From Cryobacterium cheniae (lineage in GTDB: Bacteria > Actinomycetota > Actinomycetes > Actinomycetales > Microbacteriaceae), in contig NZ_SOGN01000016.1 of assembly GCF_004403395.1 (NCBI RefSeq), positions 22,287-86,286 of the forward strand: a stretch of 64,000 bases of DNA, given 5' to 3'. The position numbers and the translations under genes are program-made. Below the pieces are notes generated by a model. That model was not told the origin of the DNA and did not search any database. It saw only the letters and a list, made by a program, of their open reading frames with translations. Of this stretch, positions 35,234 through 44,042 are shown piece by piece (positions within the stretch are counted from its first letter, which is position 1; every line of letters begins with the position of its first letter).

Positions 35234-35623
35234 ATGAACTTTCTGGAAGCGACGTGGGACATCATCTGGTTCTTCTTCTGGACCTTCGCGTTCATCGCCT
35301 ATCTGATGGTGCTCTTCTCGATCATCGGGGACATCTTCCGTGACTCCACCCTCAACGGCTGGGCCAAGGCCGCGTGGATGCTGTTCCTCGTCTTTGTGCC
35401 GTTCCTGACGTCCCTGGTCTACCTGATCGCCCGGGGCAAGGGCATGGCCGAGCGGCAGATGCGCGCGGCGCAGCAGAACCAGGCAGCGACGGAGCAGTAC
35501 GTGCGCTCTCTCGCCGGGTCCGGCTCCTCGGCCGAGGAGATCACCAAGGCGAAGGCGCTGCTCGACAGCGGCACCATCACCGCCGACGAGTACGCGGCCC
35601 TCAAAGCCAAGGCGCTGCGCTGA
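35234..35623 (+). CDS. PLDc_N and SHOCT domain membrane protein
   Basis: 129 residues. Two membrane helices (IIWFFFWTFAFIAYLMVLFSII and WMLFLVFVPFLTSLVYLIA) make a PLDc_N-type module, followed by a polar linker and a C-terminal SHOCT motif (EEITKAKALLDSGTITADEYAALKAKAL). SHOCT segments act as oligomerisation or regulatory tails; the function of this combination is unknown. ATG after GAAGGAGCA. Stands alone. Confidence 0.82.
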   Translation: MNFLEATWDIIWFFFWTFAFIAYLMVLFSIIGDIFRDSTLNGWAKAAWMLFLVFVPFLTSLVYLIARGKGMAERQMRAAQQNQAATEQYVRSLAGSGSSAEEITKAKALLDSGTITADEYAALKAKALR

Positions 35624-35702
35624 ACTGGGCCGCACCCGCCGCACCATCCGACGCCCTGAGCCCTTCCGCACAGGGCGTCGCTCTGTCGAATTCGTCGGGG
35701 AC

Positions 35703-36629
35703 CTACTCCAGGTGGTCCAGGTACCTCAGGATGATGCCCTCGCGCAACGCCCACGGCGACACTTCCAGCTCGGTGACGTCGAACGCGGCCATCGCTGCGC
35801 TGAGCACGATGCCACCGGCCACGATCTGGAAGGTGCGGTCGGCGGTGATGCCGGGCAGCGCCGGACGCGCCTCGGCCGGGATGCGGGCCAGCCGGGGGAC
35901 CCAGTCGGCCAGCTGGGAGCGCGTCAGCTGCATCCGTTCGCCTGACCCGAACCCCTCCGCGGTGGATCCGGCCAGTTTGGCCAGGGAACGGATGGTCTTG
36001 GACGAACCGACGACGTGGTGCGGCGCCGGGAGCCCCGCGAACGCGGCCAGGGCCTCCGCGAGTACGGCGGCCGCATGCTCGCGGAGGGCGGACACCTGAG
36101 CGGGCAGCGGCGGGTCGTCGTGCAGGAACCCGATGGTGGAGCGGCCCGCACCCAGCGGCAGCGACAGCGCCACCGCGGGCACCTCGTTCGCGCCGGCGGC
36201 GATCTCCAGGGAGCCGCCACCGATGTCGAACAGCAGGATGTCCCTGGCCGACCAGCCGTACCAGCGCCGCACGGCCAGGAACGTCAGGCGGGCCTCGTCC
36301 TCACCCGACAGGACCTGCAGGGCGACCCCGGTTTCCCGTTCGATCCGGGCGAGCAGTTCGGGCCCGTTCAGGGCCTCGCGGAGGGCGGAGGTGGCGAACG
36401 GCAGGAGGTCGTCGACGTGGTGGCGCCGGGCCACTTCGGCCGCGTTCCGCACCGACTCGAGCACCGCCGTGCACCCCTCGTCGGTGATGGCACCCTCGGG
36501 GGTGAGGTACCGCATCAGGCGCAGCACGGCCTTGTCGGAGGCCATGGGCACCGGTTGGGCGCCCGCGTGCGCGTCGACGACCAGCAGGTGGACGGTGTTC
36601 GAACCGACATCAAGGACTCCAAGGCGCAC
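35703..36629 (-). CDS. Ppx/GppA-family phosphatase (exopolyphosphatase-like)
   Basis: 308 residues, a single ASKHA-fold Ppx/GppA domain without C-terminal HD module. ATP-grasp-like phosphate loops: RLGVLDVGSNTVHLLV at the N-terminus and ILLFDIGGGSLEIA in the second lobe, with the catalytic Glu region SGEDEARLTF. Actinobacterial short Ppx proteins degrade polyphosphate or (p)ppGpp; which applies here is not visible. It faces the PLDc_N gene and lies 40 bases downstream of the ABC ATPase on the same strand. Confidence 0.88.
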   Translation of the reverse strand: MRLGVLDVGSNTVHLLVVDAHAGAQPVPMASDKAVLRLMRYLTPEGAITDEGCTAVLESVRNAAEVARRHHVDDLLPFATSALREALNGPELLARIERETGVALQVLSGEDEARLTFLAVRRWYGWSARDILLFDIGGGSLEIAAGANEVPAVALSLPLGAGRSTIGFLHDDPPLPAQVSALREHAAAVLAEALAAFAGLPAPHHVVGSSKTIRSLAKLAGSTAEGFGSGERMQLTRSQLADWVPRLARIPAEARPALPGITADRTFQIVAGGIVLSAAMAAFDVTELEVSPWALREGIILRYLDHLE

Positions 36630-36668
36630 GCTTTCGACGATAGCGTGCGGGGCGAGGGGCGCGGGCCG

Positions 36669-37370
36669 CTACGCCGCCACGGTGTGCCGGCTCCTCGACA
36701 GGGTGCCGTCCACCATGGTGTGCACGGAGTCCATCAGCGGCAGGAGCCGCTGGTCGTGGGTGACCAGTAGCGTGGCCGTGTCGTGCTCGACCGTGAGCCG
36801 CAGGAGCAGCTCCAGGATGCTGGAACCGCGCTCCTGGTCCAGTGCGCTCGTGGGCTCGTCGACGACCAGCACGGTGGGGTCGTTCATCAGCGCCCGGGCG
36901 ATATTGACCCGCTGGCGCTGACCGCCGGAGAGCTGCGCGGGCCGTTTGCCGGCCTGGCCCCGAAGACCCACGGCATCCAGCAGGTCGTCGGCACGGATGC
37001 CCGCCGCGCGTCGGGCGCGCCGCCCCCGTCGCCCCCCGCCGAGTTCGCCCATCACCATGAGCTGTTCCCGGGCCGTCAGCGCCGGCAGCAGGTTCGACTG
37101 TTGGAAGACGATGCCGAGCCGGTCCCGGCGCAGCTCCGCCTTCTCGGCCAGGGACAGCTGGGTCGCGTCGACGTCGCCGATCCGCACGGACCCGCTGTCG
37201 GGCGTGATCAGCGTGGACGCCACGGCCAGCAGGCTGGACTTGCCGGAGCCGGAGGGACCGGTGATTCCGACGATGGTGCCCCGGTCGACCCGGAGGCTGA
37301 CGTCGTCGACGGCGGTGATGTTCCCGACGCCGTCGGGGAAGGTGAGGGTGATGCGGTCGAGCTGGATCAT
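36669..37370 (-). CDS. MacB/LolD-like ABC transporter ATP-binding protein
   Basis: 233-residue ATPase of the efflux (MacB/DevA) type. Walker A GPSGSGKSS, MVFQ-equivalent GIVFQQSNLLPALTAREQL, signature LSGGQRQRVNIARALM, Walker B VLVVDEPTSALD and VTHDQR. A Gly/Arg-rich insertion (GGGRRGRRARR) precedes the signature. Start ATG overlaps the permease stop (ATGA), so it is made together with that permease. The operon diverges from a LuxR-type two-component system, a common arrangement for stress-induced exporters. Confidence 0.92.
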   Translation of the reverse strand: MIQLDRITLTFPDGVGNITAVDDVSLRVDRGTIVGITGPSGSGKSSLLAVASTLITPDSGSVRIGDVDATQLSLAEKAELRRDRLGIVFQQSNLLPALTAREQLMVMGELGGGRRGRRARRAAGIRADDLLDAVGLRGQAGKRPAQLSGGQRQRVNIARALMNDPTVLVVDEPTSALDQERGSSILELLLRLTVEHDTATLLVTHDQRLLPLMDSVHTMVDGTLSRSRHTVAA

Positions 37371-38434
37371 CGGTTGCTCCCGAGGGCGGTGAGGGGGTCG
37401 GCGGAGGTGACGGAACGGAGGGCGAAGGCGGCGCCGGCGAGGCCGAGGGCGAACATGGCCGCGGCCGGCAGCAGGGTCGTGAGCGGGCTGAGCACGAAGG
37501 GCAGCACGGAGCCGGCCAGGGCTCCCAGCAGGGCGGTCAACCCGATGCCGATCCCGACGCCCACGACGAGAACGATGGCCGCCTGGCCGAGCGCATCCAC
37601 GACCAGCATGCGACTGGAGGCGCCGAGGGCCTTCAGCACGGCCACGTCCGGCTGGCGCTGGATGCTCCAGACCGTGAAGAACGCGCCGACGACCAGGGCG
37701 GAGATGCCGAACAGCATCGCCACCATCAGGAGCAGTGACCCGATCTCCGAGCGGAACGCCTCCAGGGCGGTCAGCGACTCGAGCACGCCGGTGGAGGAGG
37801 TGCCCGCGGCACGGTCGGCGGCGGCGAAGTCGGCGGCGGTCCCGCGGACGGCCAGGACGCTCGCGTAGATTTCCGGCCGCCCGGCTGCGGCGGCGGCGTT
37901 CTGCCAGTCGGGTAGCGGCAGCCACACCACCGGCGTGTGCGAGTACCAGGAGTCGGCGGTGACGGAGTCGACCGTGAAGGACCTCCCGGCCAGGTCGACG
38001 GTGTCGCCGGCTCGGGCGCCGAGGTCCGCGGCGGCCTTCTCCGGCAGGGTCAGGTGCCCGGCCCGGGACGGCGCGTCGCCGAAGCCGGCCTCGGCACCGA
38101 AGAGGGCGACGCTGGTCTGCTTCTCGCCGGCACCCAGCCGCAGCTGGCTGATCCCGAGCGGGCTGACCCGGTCGACGCCGGGCCGGGCGCGCCAGGCATC
38201 CGCGTCGGCGCCGGTCACGGCCGAGTCCGCATAGCTCTGCGACTCGCCGTCGGCCGGAGCCGTGAAGACGATCCGGTCGGCGCGGAGCCCGGTCAGGCCC
38301 GACACGTTCTGGTCGGCCAGACCCATGGTCAGGCCGGAAAGGAATCCCACCAGCAGGGTGATGAGGGCCACGACGGTGCCGATCAGCACGAATCGCCCCC
38401 GGGCAAATTTCAGATCGCGCCATGCAACGAACAC
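37367..38434 (-). CDS. FtsX/MacB-like ABC transporter permease
   Basis: 355 residues with the FtsX-type layout: N-terminal membrane helix (FVLIGTVVALITLLVGFLSGL), a large extracytoplasmic domain of ~190 residues (GDTVDLAGRSFTVDSVTADSWYSHTPVVWLP), then three helices near the C-terminus including LLLMVAMLFGISALVVGAFF and the loop QRQPDVAVLKALGASS. Such permeases use ATP mechanically to release lipids, peptides or drugs from the membrane. GTG start. Likely regulated by the divergent two-component system. Confidence 0.9.
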   Translation of the reverse strand: MFVAWRDLKFARGRFVLIGTVVALITLLVGFLSGLTMGLADQNVSGLTGLRADRIVFTAPADGESQSYADSAVTGADADAWRARPGVDRVSPLGISQLRLGAGEKQTSVALFGAEAGFGDAPSRAGHLTLPEKAAADLGARAGDTVDLAGRSFTVDSVTADSWYSHTPVVWLPLPDWQNAAAAAGRPEIYASVLAVRGTAADFAAADRAAGTSSTGVLESLTALEAFRSEIGSLLLMVAMLFGISALVVGAFFTVWSIQRQPDVAVLKALGASSRMLVVDALGQAAIVLVVGVGIGIGLTALLGALAGSVLPFVLSPLTTLLPAAAMFALGLAGAAFALRSVTSADPLTALGSNR

Positions 38435-38543
38435 TGTGAAGCTCCTCGGTTGGGTCGGATTGGTTATGCACTTTCAACATTCGCCGGTGAACCCCGGTCG
38501 GTCATCGTGCGGGCTGACCATCTCCGGCACACCTAATGCGGAG

Positions 38544-38568
38544 CATCCTTTCCACCTTTCGAAGGATG
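38544..38568. promoter_or_regulatory. Inverted repeat between exporter operon and two-component system
   Basis: CATCCTT and AAGGATG flank an 11-base spacer, in the 177-base divergent intergenic region and 43 bases before the kinase start. Position and symmetry suit a response-regulator operator; binding is inferred. Confidence 0.4.
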
Positions 38569-38611
38569 ACGGCCGTTCCGCGGGCGGATAGCCTGAGGAG
38601 GTGATCATCGC

Positions 38612-39808
38612 GTGACCGGGCCCACGGGCTCCGCCCTCAACCCCGTCTTCGTCGGGCTCCGGATCGGGCTGCACGGCCTCGTCGTGGGCCTGGTGGCCCT
38701 GGTCGTCGCCACGGCCGGGTCGGCCGAGATGCCGGTCGCGGCGGTGATCGTCTGCCTGGCGGCCGTGTTCCTCGGCACCTACGCGGCCGGGTCCCTGCTC
38801 GGCCGCAACCTCGAGGGGATGCGCCCCCGTCTCGGCGCGGCCTGGGTGGGCGCGCTCAGCCTTGAATGGCTGGCCCTGGCCTCGGTCAGCGCGGAAGCGA
38901 TCTACCTGGTCTTCCCGCTCTTCTTCCTCGTCCTGCATTTTCTGCGCGGCTGGCGCGGCCCCGCAGCGGTCGCCGTTGCGACCCTGACGGCCATTGCCCT
39001 GTTCGGGATGCACCGGGGATTCGGGGTGGCGGGCGCGATCGGTCCGCTGATCGGCGCGGCCGTGGCCGTGGCGATCGGGTTGGCCTACCGGTCCCTGGCC
39101 CGGGAAGCGGCGGAGCGTGAGCGACTGATCGCCGAGTTGCGGGCCACGCGCACGCAGCTGGCCGCGGTCGAACGGGCCGCGGGGGTGCAGGCCGAACGCG
39201 GCCGCCTGGCCCGGGAAATCCACGACACGGTGTCCCAGTCACTGTCGAGCATCATCATGCTGCTCCACGCCGCGGACCGGTCCGGTATCACCGGAACCGG
39301 GCTGGGGCGTGTGCATCAGGCGCGGGACGCCGCCTCCCAGGCGCTCGCCGAAACCAGGCAGTTCATCGACGAACTGTCCCCGCCGGCTCTGCGGGAGGCG
39401 ACGCTGGTCGAGGCGCTGAAACGGCTGGCGGTCCAGACCGGCGACAGCAGCGGCATCCCGGTGGGCGTCACGATCGCAGGTGTTGTCGAAGCGCTGCCCA
39501 CGCCGGTGGAGACGGCGCTGCTCCGGATCGCGCAGGGGGCCCTCGCGAACGCCGTGCAGCACGCCGAGGCCACCCGCATCGACCTCACCCTGAGCATGCT
39601 CGACTCCGAGGTGATTCTCGACGTCGTCGACGACGGGATCGGCTTCACCCCCACCGCGCCGCACCGGGCGCAGGTGACCGGCACGCGCACCGCGTTCGGG
39701 CTGCACGCCATGCGGGAACGGGTCGCGCAATTGGGCGGGTCGCTCACCGTGGAGAGCGAGCCCGGCCGGGGAACGAGCATCGTGGCCGCCTTCCAGGTGC
39801 CCGAATGA
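38612..39808 (+). CDS. Sensor histidine kinase, NarL-partner type (HisKA_3)
   Basis: 398 residues. About six membrane helices fill the first ~160 residues without a sizeable extracellular domain, suggesting an intramembrane sensor. The HisKA_3 box carries the phosphorylated His in [21 protein letters not shown]; the ATPase has [15 protein letters not shown] and GRGTSI. GTG after GAGGAGGTGATC. Overlaps the response regulator by ATGA. The intramembrane layout and neighbouring FtsX-type exporter resemble envelope-stress or antibiotic-sensing systems. Confidence 0.9.
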   Translation: MTGPTGSALNPVFVGLRIGLHGLVVGLVALVVATAGSAEMPVAAVIVCLAAVFLGTYAAGSLLGRNLEGMRPRLGAAWVGALSLEWLALASVSAEAIYLVFPLFFLVLHFLRGWRGPAAVAVATLTAIALFGMHRGFGVAGAIGPLIGAAVAVAIGLAYRSLAREAAERERLIAELRATRTQLAAVERAAGVQAERGRLAREIHDTVSQSLSSIIMLLHAADRSGITGTGLGRVHQARDAASQALAETRQFIDELSPPALREATLVEALKRLAVQTGDSSGIPVGVTIAGVVEALPTPVETALLRIAQGALANAVQHAEATRIDLTLSMLDSEVILDVVDDGIGFTPTAPHRAQVTGTRTAFGLHAMRERVAQLGGSLTVESEPGRGTSIVAAFQVPE

Positions 39809-40434
39809 CCGTGCGCGTGCTGATCGCCGACGATCATCCGATCATGCGCACGGGGCTGCAGGCCCTGTTCGAGACGGAGCCGTCGATCACGGTCGTCGGG
39901 GCGGTCGGCACACCCGAGCAGGCCGTCTCGGAGGCCGCGCGGCTGCGGCCGGACGTGGTTCTGATGGACCTGCAGTTCAACGGCGAGTTCCGGGGGGCGG
40001 ACGCGACCCGCAGCATCCGTGCCGTGCCCGACCCGCCCGCCGTGCTCATCCTCACCAACTACGACACCGACCGCGACATCATCACGGCGATCGAGGGCGG
40101 CGCGGCCGGATACCTGCTCAAGGACACCTCGCCCGACGATCTCCTCGCGGCGATCGCGGCCGCGGCCGCCGGACAGTCCGCGCTCGCTCCCGCCGTCGCC
40201 AGCCGGTTGCTGTCCCGGGTGCGTCAGTCCAGCCGTGCCCTCAGCGCCCGGGAACTGGAGGTGCTCACGCTCGTCGCCGAGGGACGGAGCAACACCGAGG
40301 TGGCCCGCCACCTGCATCTCAGCGAGACCACGGTCAAGTCCCACCTTGCGCACATCTACCCGAAGCTCGGGGTGTCCTCGCGCACGGCGGCCGTCGCGGC
40401 CGCCCGGCAGTCCGGCCTGATCCGGCGGGCCTGA
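39805..40434 (+). CDS. LuxR/NarL-family response regulator
   Basis: 209 residues. Receiver domain with acidic pocket DDH at the start, phospho-Asp in [10 protein letters not shown], Thr in LILTNYD and Lys in YLLKDTSP; C-terminal LuxR helix-turn-helix [25 protein letters not shown] and [22 protein letters not shown]. Translationally coupled to the kinase. The last codons belong to the first unit of a 14-base tandem repeat that continues past the stop. Confidence 0.92.
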   Translation: MTVRVLIADDHPIMRTGLQALFETEPSITVVGAVGTPEQAVSEAARLRPDVVLMDLQFNGEFRGADATRSIRAVPDPPAVLILTNYDTDRDIITAIEGGAAGYLLKDTSPDDLLAAIAAAAAGQSALAPAVASRLLSRVRQSSRALSARELEVLTLVAEGRSNTEVARHLHLSETTVKSHLAHIYPKLGVSSRTAAVAAARQSGLIRRA

Positions 40435-40471
40435 TCCGGCGGGCCTGATCCGTCGGGCCTGATCCGTCGGG
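40416..40471 (+). repeat. Four tandem 14-base units across the response-regulator stop codon
   Basis: CCTGATCCGGCGGG occurs four times in a row, G to T at the ninth base in the last two. The first unit encodes the end of the regulator (part of GLIRRA) and the second supplies its stop. Confidence 0.92.
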
Positions 40472-40483
40472 CGCGGTCGAGGC

Positions 40484-42643
40484 TCAGGGCCGGGCGGGTG
40501 TGACGAACCGCTGCCAGGCCCAGGCGCCCACGCTGAGGGCGGCGAACAGGGTGCTGGCCACCCACCAGAGGTTGAGGCTGCCGCCCTCGTGCCAGTGTTC
40601 CACCGCCGGGGACAGTACCCCGAACATGATCGTGAAGGCGAGCACGGACAGGCACGCCCAGATCGGCGGTGACCAGGCGAGGATGCTCCGTCCGCTGGTG
40701 CGTCCGATCGGGATCAGCACGAGAGCGGCCGAGCCGATCGCGGCCAACACCACACTGTTGACGATCTCGGCCGCGAGCGAGCTGAGGAAGCCGTCCGCCG
40801 TCGGCAACAGGCCGAGGGTCAGCCAGCCGAGCACGGCCAACCCGATCAGGCTGCCGGCCCGCACGGCCGCGAGTGGGCCGCGCCGCGGCGTCAGCACCTC
40901 GGGAGCCACGGTGACGCTGCCGAGCAGCCCGAAGACCAGCGCCGGGTGCACGTCAAGGGTACGGGAGGCCAGAGCGGTCAGAGCGACCAGCAGCAGGTAA
41001 CGGGGCAGAAAGGTGACGGATGCCTTCGCCCGCCACACGCGGGAGCTCCACCAGAGCGGCACGAGCGCTCCGACCGCGTTGACGACGACGAGGGCCAGCG
41101 TGACGGCGAGGAGCAGCCGCAGGTAGGCCGGCTGGCTGGTGACCGGGCCGGACAGCATGACCAGCGTGGCCGCGGCGAGCACGGCGGCACCGGCCACCAG
41201 CCACCGGTTCAGGGGCAGTTCGGGAGCGGTCTCGAATTCGTCGCGCGGCCGGTTGCGGCCCGCGATCGGCAGGGTCTGCCAGAGCGGGCGGCCGTCACGG
41301 GCCCGAGACACCGTTCCGCCGAGGAGGCGCGCGGGAACGCACAGCAGCAGCAGGGCGCCGAGGGCCAGCAGCGCCGCCAGGAGCCAGGAGGGGATGGAGG
41401 TGGACCACGGCGGGAGCACGGCGGTGGCGAACCGGGTGGGGTCGTTCCAGCCGCTCGGCAGGGGGATGGCCAGGCTCACGGTCGAGCGGTCTGCCCGCGG
41501 TTCCGGCGACGCCGGGGCCGGCGTACCCGGTGGGGTCGCCTCCGGGGCCACCGCCGAGGCCGACGGCGGGACGGCCGGCGCATCGGCGGGAGGTGCGGAC
41601 GATTCGGGGTCGGCGGAGCCGGCCGGGACCGGGACGCCGTAGCGCACGTCCGCCCCGGTGCTGCCCGGACTGAGGTTGCCGGCCGGGTCGAGCTGCACCG
41701 CGATCACCCGGTAGGAACCGGCGGCCACTCCGCCGGCCGAGCAGCTCCACGACCCGGACGCGACGACGGCGCTGCAGACCGAGTACGGCCCGGCGAAGAC
41801 GGTCACCGTTGCGCCGTCCTCACCGGTGCCCGCATAGCCGGCGCCGGTGAGCGGCAGTTGGGCGCCGCTCGTGGGCGTGGTCAGCGTGGGCGACGCCGGC
41901 CGATCGAGGTCGAAGAGGAGAACGACCGAGGCACTCTGGTTGGACCACGAGGGACTGCTGTAGCTCGTCTGCTGGCCGGCGGACACCTCGGCCTGCCCGC
42001 CGGTGAGGCCTCCGGCGAACGTGCACGACCAGACACCCGCTGCATCGATGGTGGCCGTGCACCGAGGTCCGCGGCTCACCGTGACGACGACGGAGGCCCC
42101 GGGAAAGCCGGTACCGCGCACCGTGCCGTTGGTCAGGCTCCCGCCGGTGGGACCGCCCGTCACCCGGGGGGCGGCCAGCACGGCGATCGTGTGCTCGTCG
42201 GTCAGGCCGGAGGCGCCGGTCACGACGACGCGGAGCGGCACCGATGGCCCGCTCGGCAGGGAAACCGCGGCGCAACTCCACGCGCCGGTGTCGTCGACCA
42301 TGGCGAAGCAGAGCGGATCGTGGCCGTCGACGGGCGAGAGCAACTGGATCTCCTGGCCGGCTTCGCCGGTGCCGGAGACGGTGGTGGTGCCGCTGCCCAC
42401 GAAGCTTCCCGGCTGCGGGCTGTCGATGGTCGGCACGGTCACCGGCGTCGCCCCGGACTCCCGCTCGTCGGCGGGTGTCGGAGCGGGAGTCGGCAGCGGA
42501 GCCGGCTCGGCGAACGCGGCGGCCGGGGCGCCGAGCAACAGCAGGCCGACCAGGGCGACGAGCAGCGGCAGACGGCCGGGCCACGTTCGGCGGCGACGGC
42601 GCCCAGGCGTCCCGCCCGCACCCGTCTCGCCTGTCCCGAACAT
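40484..42643 (-). CDS. Exported Ig-repeat protein with multi-helix membrane domain
   Basis: 719 residues. After a signal/anchor (LPLLVALVGLLLLGAPAAAF) come three bacterial Ig-like modules of ~85 residues, recognised by repeated GxGxPGAxVxV and GxWSC motifs (TGAWSCAA, AGVWSCTF, SGSWSCSA). A Pro/Ala-rich spacer leads to a helix and then about seven more helices (VAGAAVLAAATLVML, YLLLVALTALA, LVFGLLGSVTVAPEVL). Family not recognised; the build suggests adhesion or carbohydrate contact outside coupled to a polytopic domain. ATG before FGTGETG follows AGGGG. Convergent with the response regulator. Confidence 0.7.
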   Translation of the reverse strand: MFGTGETGAGGTPGRRRRRTWPGRLPLLVALVGLLLLGAPAAAFAEPAPLPTPAPTPADERESGATPVTVPTIDSPQPGSFVGSGTTTVSGTGEAGQEIQLLSPVDGHDPLCFAMVDDTGAWSCAAVSLPSGPSVPLRVVVTGASGLTDEHTIAVLAAPRVTGGPTGGSLTNGTVRGTGFPGASVVVTVSRGPRCTATIDAAGVWSCTFAGGLTGGQAEVSAGQQTSYSSPSWSNQSASVVLLFDLDRPASPTLTTPTSGAQLPLTGAGYAGTGEDGATVTVFAGPYSVCSAVVASGSWSCSAGGVAAGSYRVIAVQLDPAGNLSPGSTGADVRYGVPVPAGSADPESSAPPADAPAVPPSASAVAPEATPPGTPAPASPEPRADRSTVSLAIPLPSGWNDPTRFATAVLPPWSTSIPSWLLAALLALGALLLLCVPARLLGGTVSRARDGRPLWQTLPIAGRNRPRDEFETAPELPLNRWLVAGAAVLAAATLVMLSGPVTSQPAYLRLLLAVTLALVVVNAVGALVPLWWSSRVWRAKASVTFLPRYLLLVALTALASRTLDVHPALVFGLLGSVTVAPEVLTPRRGPLAAVRAGSLIGLAVLGWLTLGLLPTADGFLSSLAAEIVNSVVLAAIGSAALVLIPIGRTSGRSILAWSPPIWACLSVLAFTIMFGVLSPAVEHWHEGGSLNLWWVASTLFAALSVGAWAWQRFVTPARP

Positions 42644-42806
42644 GATCACCCCTGTAACCATTTCACGGGCCAGGGCCGGGAAAGTCAACGTTCGACACAC
42701 ACTATGACGGCGATGCAACCCATTCGTGATCGGCGGGGGCGATAGGGCATACTGGCGCGGGGCCATCCGTGCCGCTGCTTTCCCGCTGAAGAGTGAAGGG
42801 CGTTCC

Positions 42807-44042
42807 GTGGCGCTCGACCTGTCCCACCGCCCCGCGGACCGGCCGTGGCAGACCCCGGAGCTGTTCTGGCCGGCTCTCACGGCCGCGACGGCGCACCTGG
42901 ACGCCCCGATCGCCGCCCTGCACCTGGGCGCGCTGCGCCACAATGCGCACGACCTGTTGGATCGCGCGGCCGGCATCCCGCTCCGGGTCGCGTCGAAGTC
43001 GATCCGGGTGCGCGGCGTGCTCGAGGCCGTCCTGGCCCTACCCGGCTATCGGGGCGTGCTGGCCTACACCCTGGCCGAGGCGCTCTGGCTGGCGGAGACG
43101 GTGACGGATGTCCTCGTCGGCTACCCCACGGCCGACCGGGCCGCGATCCGGCGGCTGGGCCGCTCACCGGAGCTGGCCGGGGCGGTCACCCTGATGGTCG
43201 ACTCGATCGCGCACCTCGACCTCATCGACTCCGTGCTCCCTCCCCGCGGCCGGGAGCCGATCCGGGTCTGCCTGGAGCTCGACGCGGCCTGGGATGCACC
43301 CGTGCTCGGCCACGTGGGCGTCTGGCGGTCACCCGTGCACACGCCCGACCAGGCGCGCGGACTCGCCGCCGTCGTCGTCGCCCGCCCCGGCTTCTCCCTC
43401 GTCGGCGTGATGTCCTATGAGGCGCAGGTGGCCGGCATCGGCGACAAACCGGTCGGGAAACCGCTCCGGGGCGTGGCCACCCGCTGGATGCGGCACCGGT
43501 CCATCGGTGAGCTCACGGAGCGGCGCAGCGCGGCGGTCGCCGCGGTACGGGAGGTGGCGCCCCTCGAGTTCGTGAACGGGGGCGGAACCGGATCGATTGA
43601 GAGCACCCGCGCGGACGCATCCGTCACCGACATCGCCGTCGGCAGCGGATTCTTCGGCGGTCACCTCTTCGACAACTACGCGAGTTTCCGGCCTGCCCCG
43701 GCGGCCGCCGTCGCCCTCTCCGTGGTGCGCAAGCCCAGCCCCGCCACCGCCGCGCTGCTCGGCGGCGGCTGGATCGCCTCCGGCGTGCCGGGGGTCGACC
43801 GGGTGCCGCGGCTGGTCTGGCCGGAGGGCCTCCGTCTGGTGCCGCGGGAGATGGCGGGCGAGGTGCAGACGCCGCTGACCGGGTCCGGTGCGGCCCGGCT
43901 TCGCGTGGGTGACCGCGTCTGGGCGCGGCACACCAAATCGGGGGAGCTGAGCGAGCACGTGAACGAGTTCGCGCTGGTCGAGAATGGGAAGGTGGTCGAC
44001 ATGCTGCCGACCTACCGGGGCGAAGGGAAGGCCTTCTTATGA
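42807..44042 (+). CDS. PLP-dependent amino acid deaminase/aldolase-like protein (alanine racemase N-terminal fold)
   Basis: 411 residues related to fold III PLP enzymes such as D-threonine aldolase and D-serine dehydratase. The PLP Lys is in PLRVASKSIRV after the first strand, followed by VDSIAHLDL, VCLELDAAW and, later, FVNGGGTGSIES for phosphate binding. The C-terminal β domain has WARHTKSGELSEHVNEF, whose His residues recall the metal-binding DSD motif. GTG start after GAAGGG. Its last sense codon is TTA, inside which the next gene's ATG begins (TTCTTATGA), so translation is coupled to the oxidase. Confidence 0.82.
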   Translation: MALDLSHRPADRPWQTPELFWPALTAATAHLDAPIAALHLGALRHNAHDLLDRAAGIPLRVASKSIRVRGVLEAVLALPGYRGVLAYTLAEALWLAETVTDVLVGYPTADRAAIRRLGRSPELAGAVTLMVDSIAHLDLIDSVLPPRGREPIRVCLELDAAWDAPVLGHVGVWRSPVHTPDQARGLAAVVVARPGFSLVGVMSYEAQVAGIGDKPVGKPLRGVATRWMRHRSIGELTERRSAAVAAVREVAPLEFVNGGGTGSIESTRADASVTDIAVGSGFFGGHLFDNYASFRPAPAAAVALSVVRKPSPATAALLGGGWIASGVPGVDRVPRLVWPEGLRLVPREMAGEVQTPLTGSGAARLRVGDRVWARHTKSGELSEHVNEFALVENGKVVDMLPTYRGEGKAFL

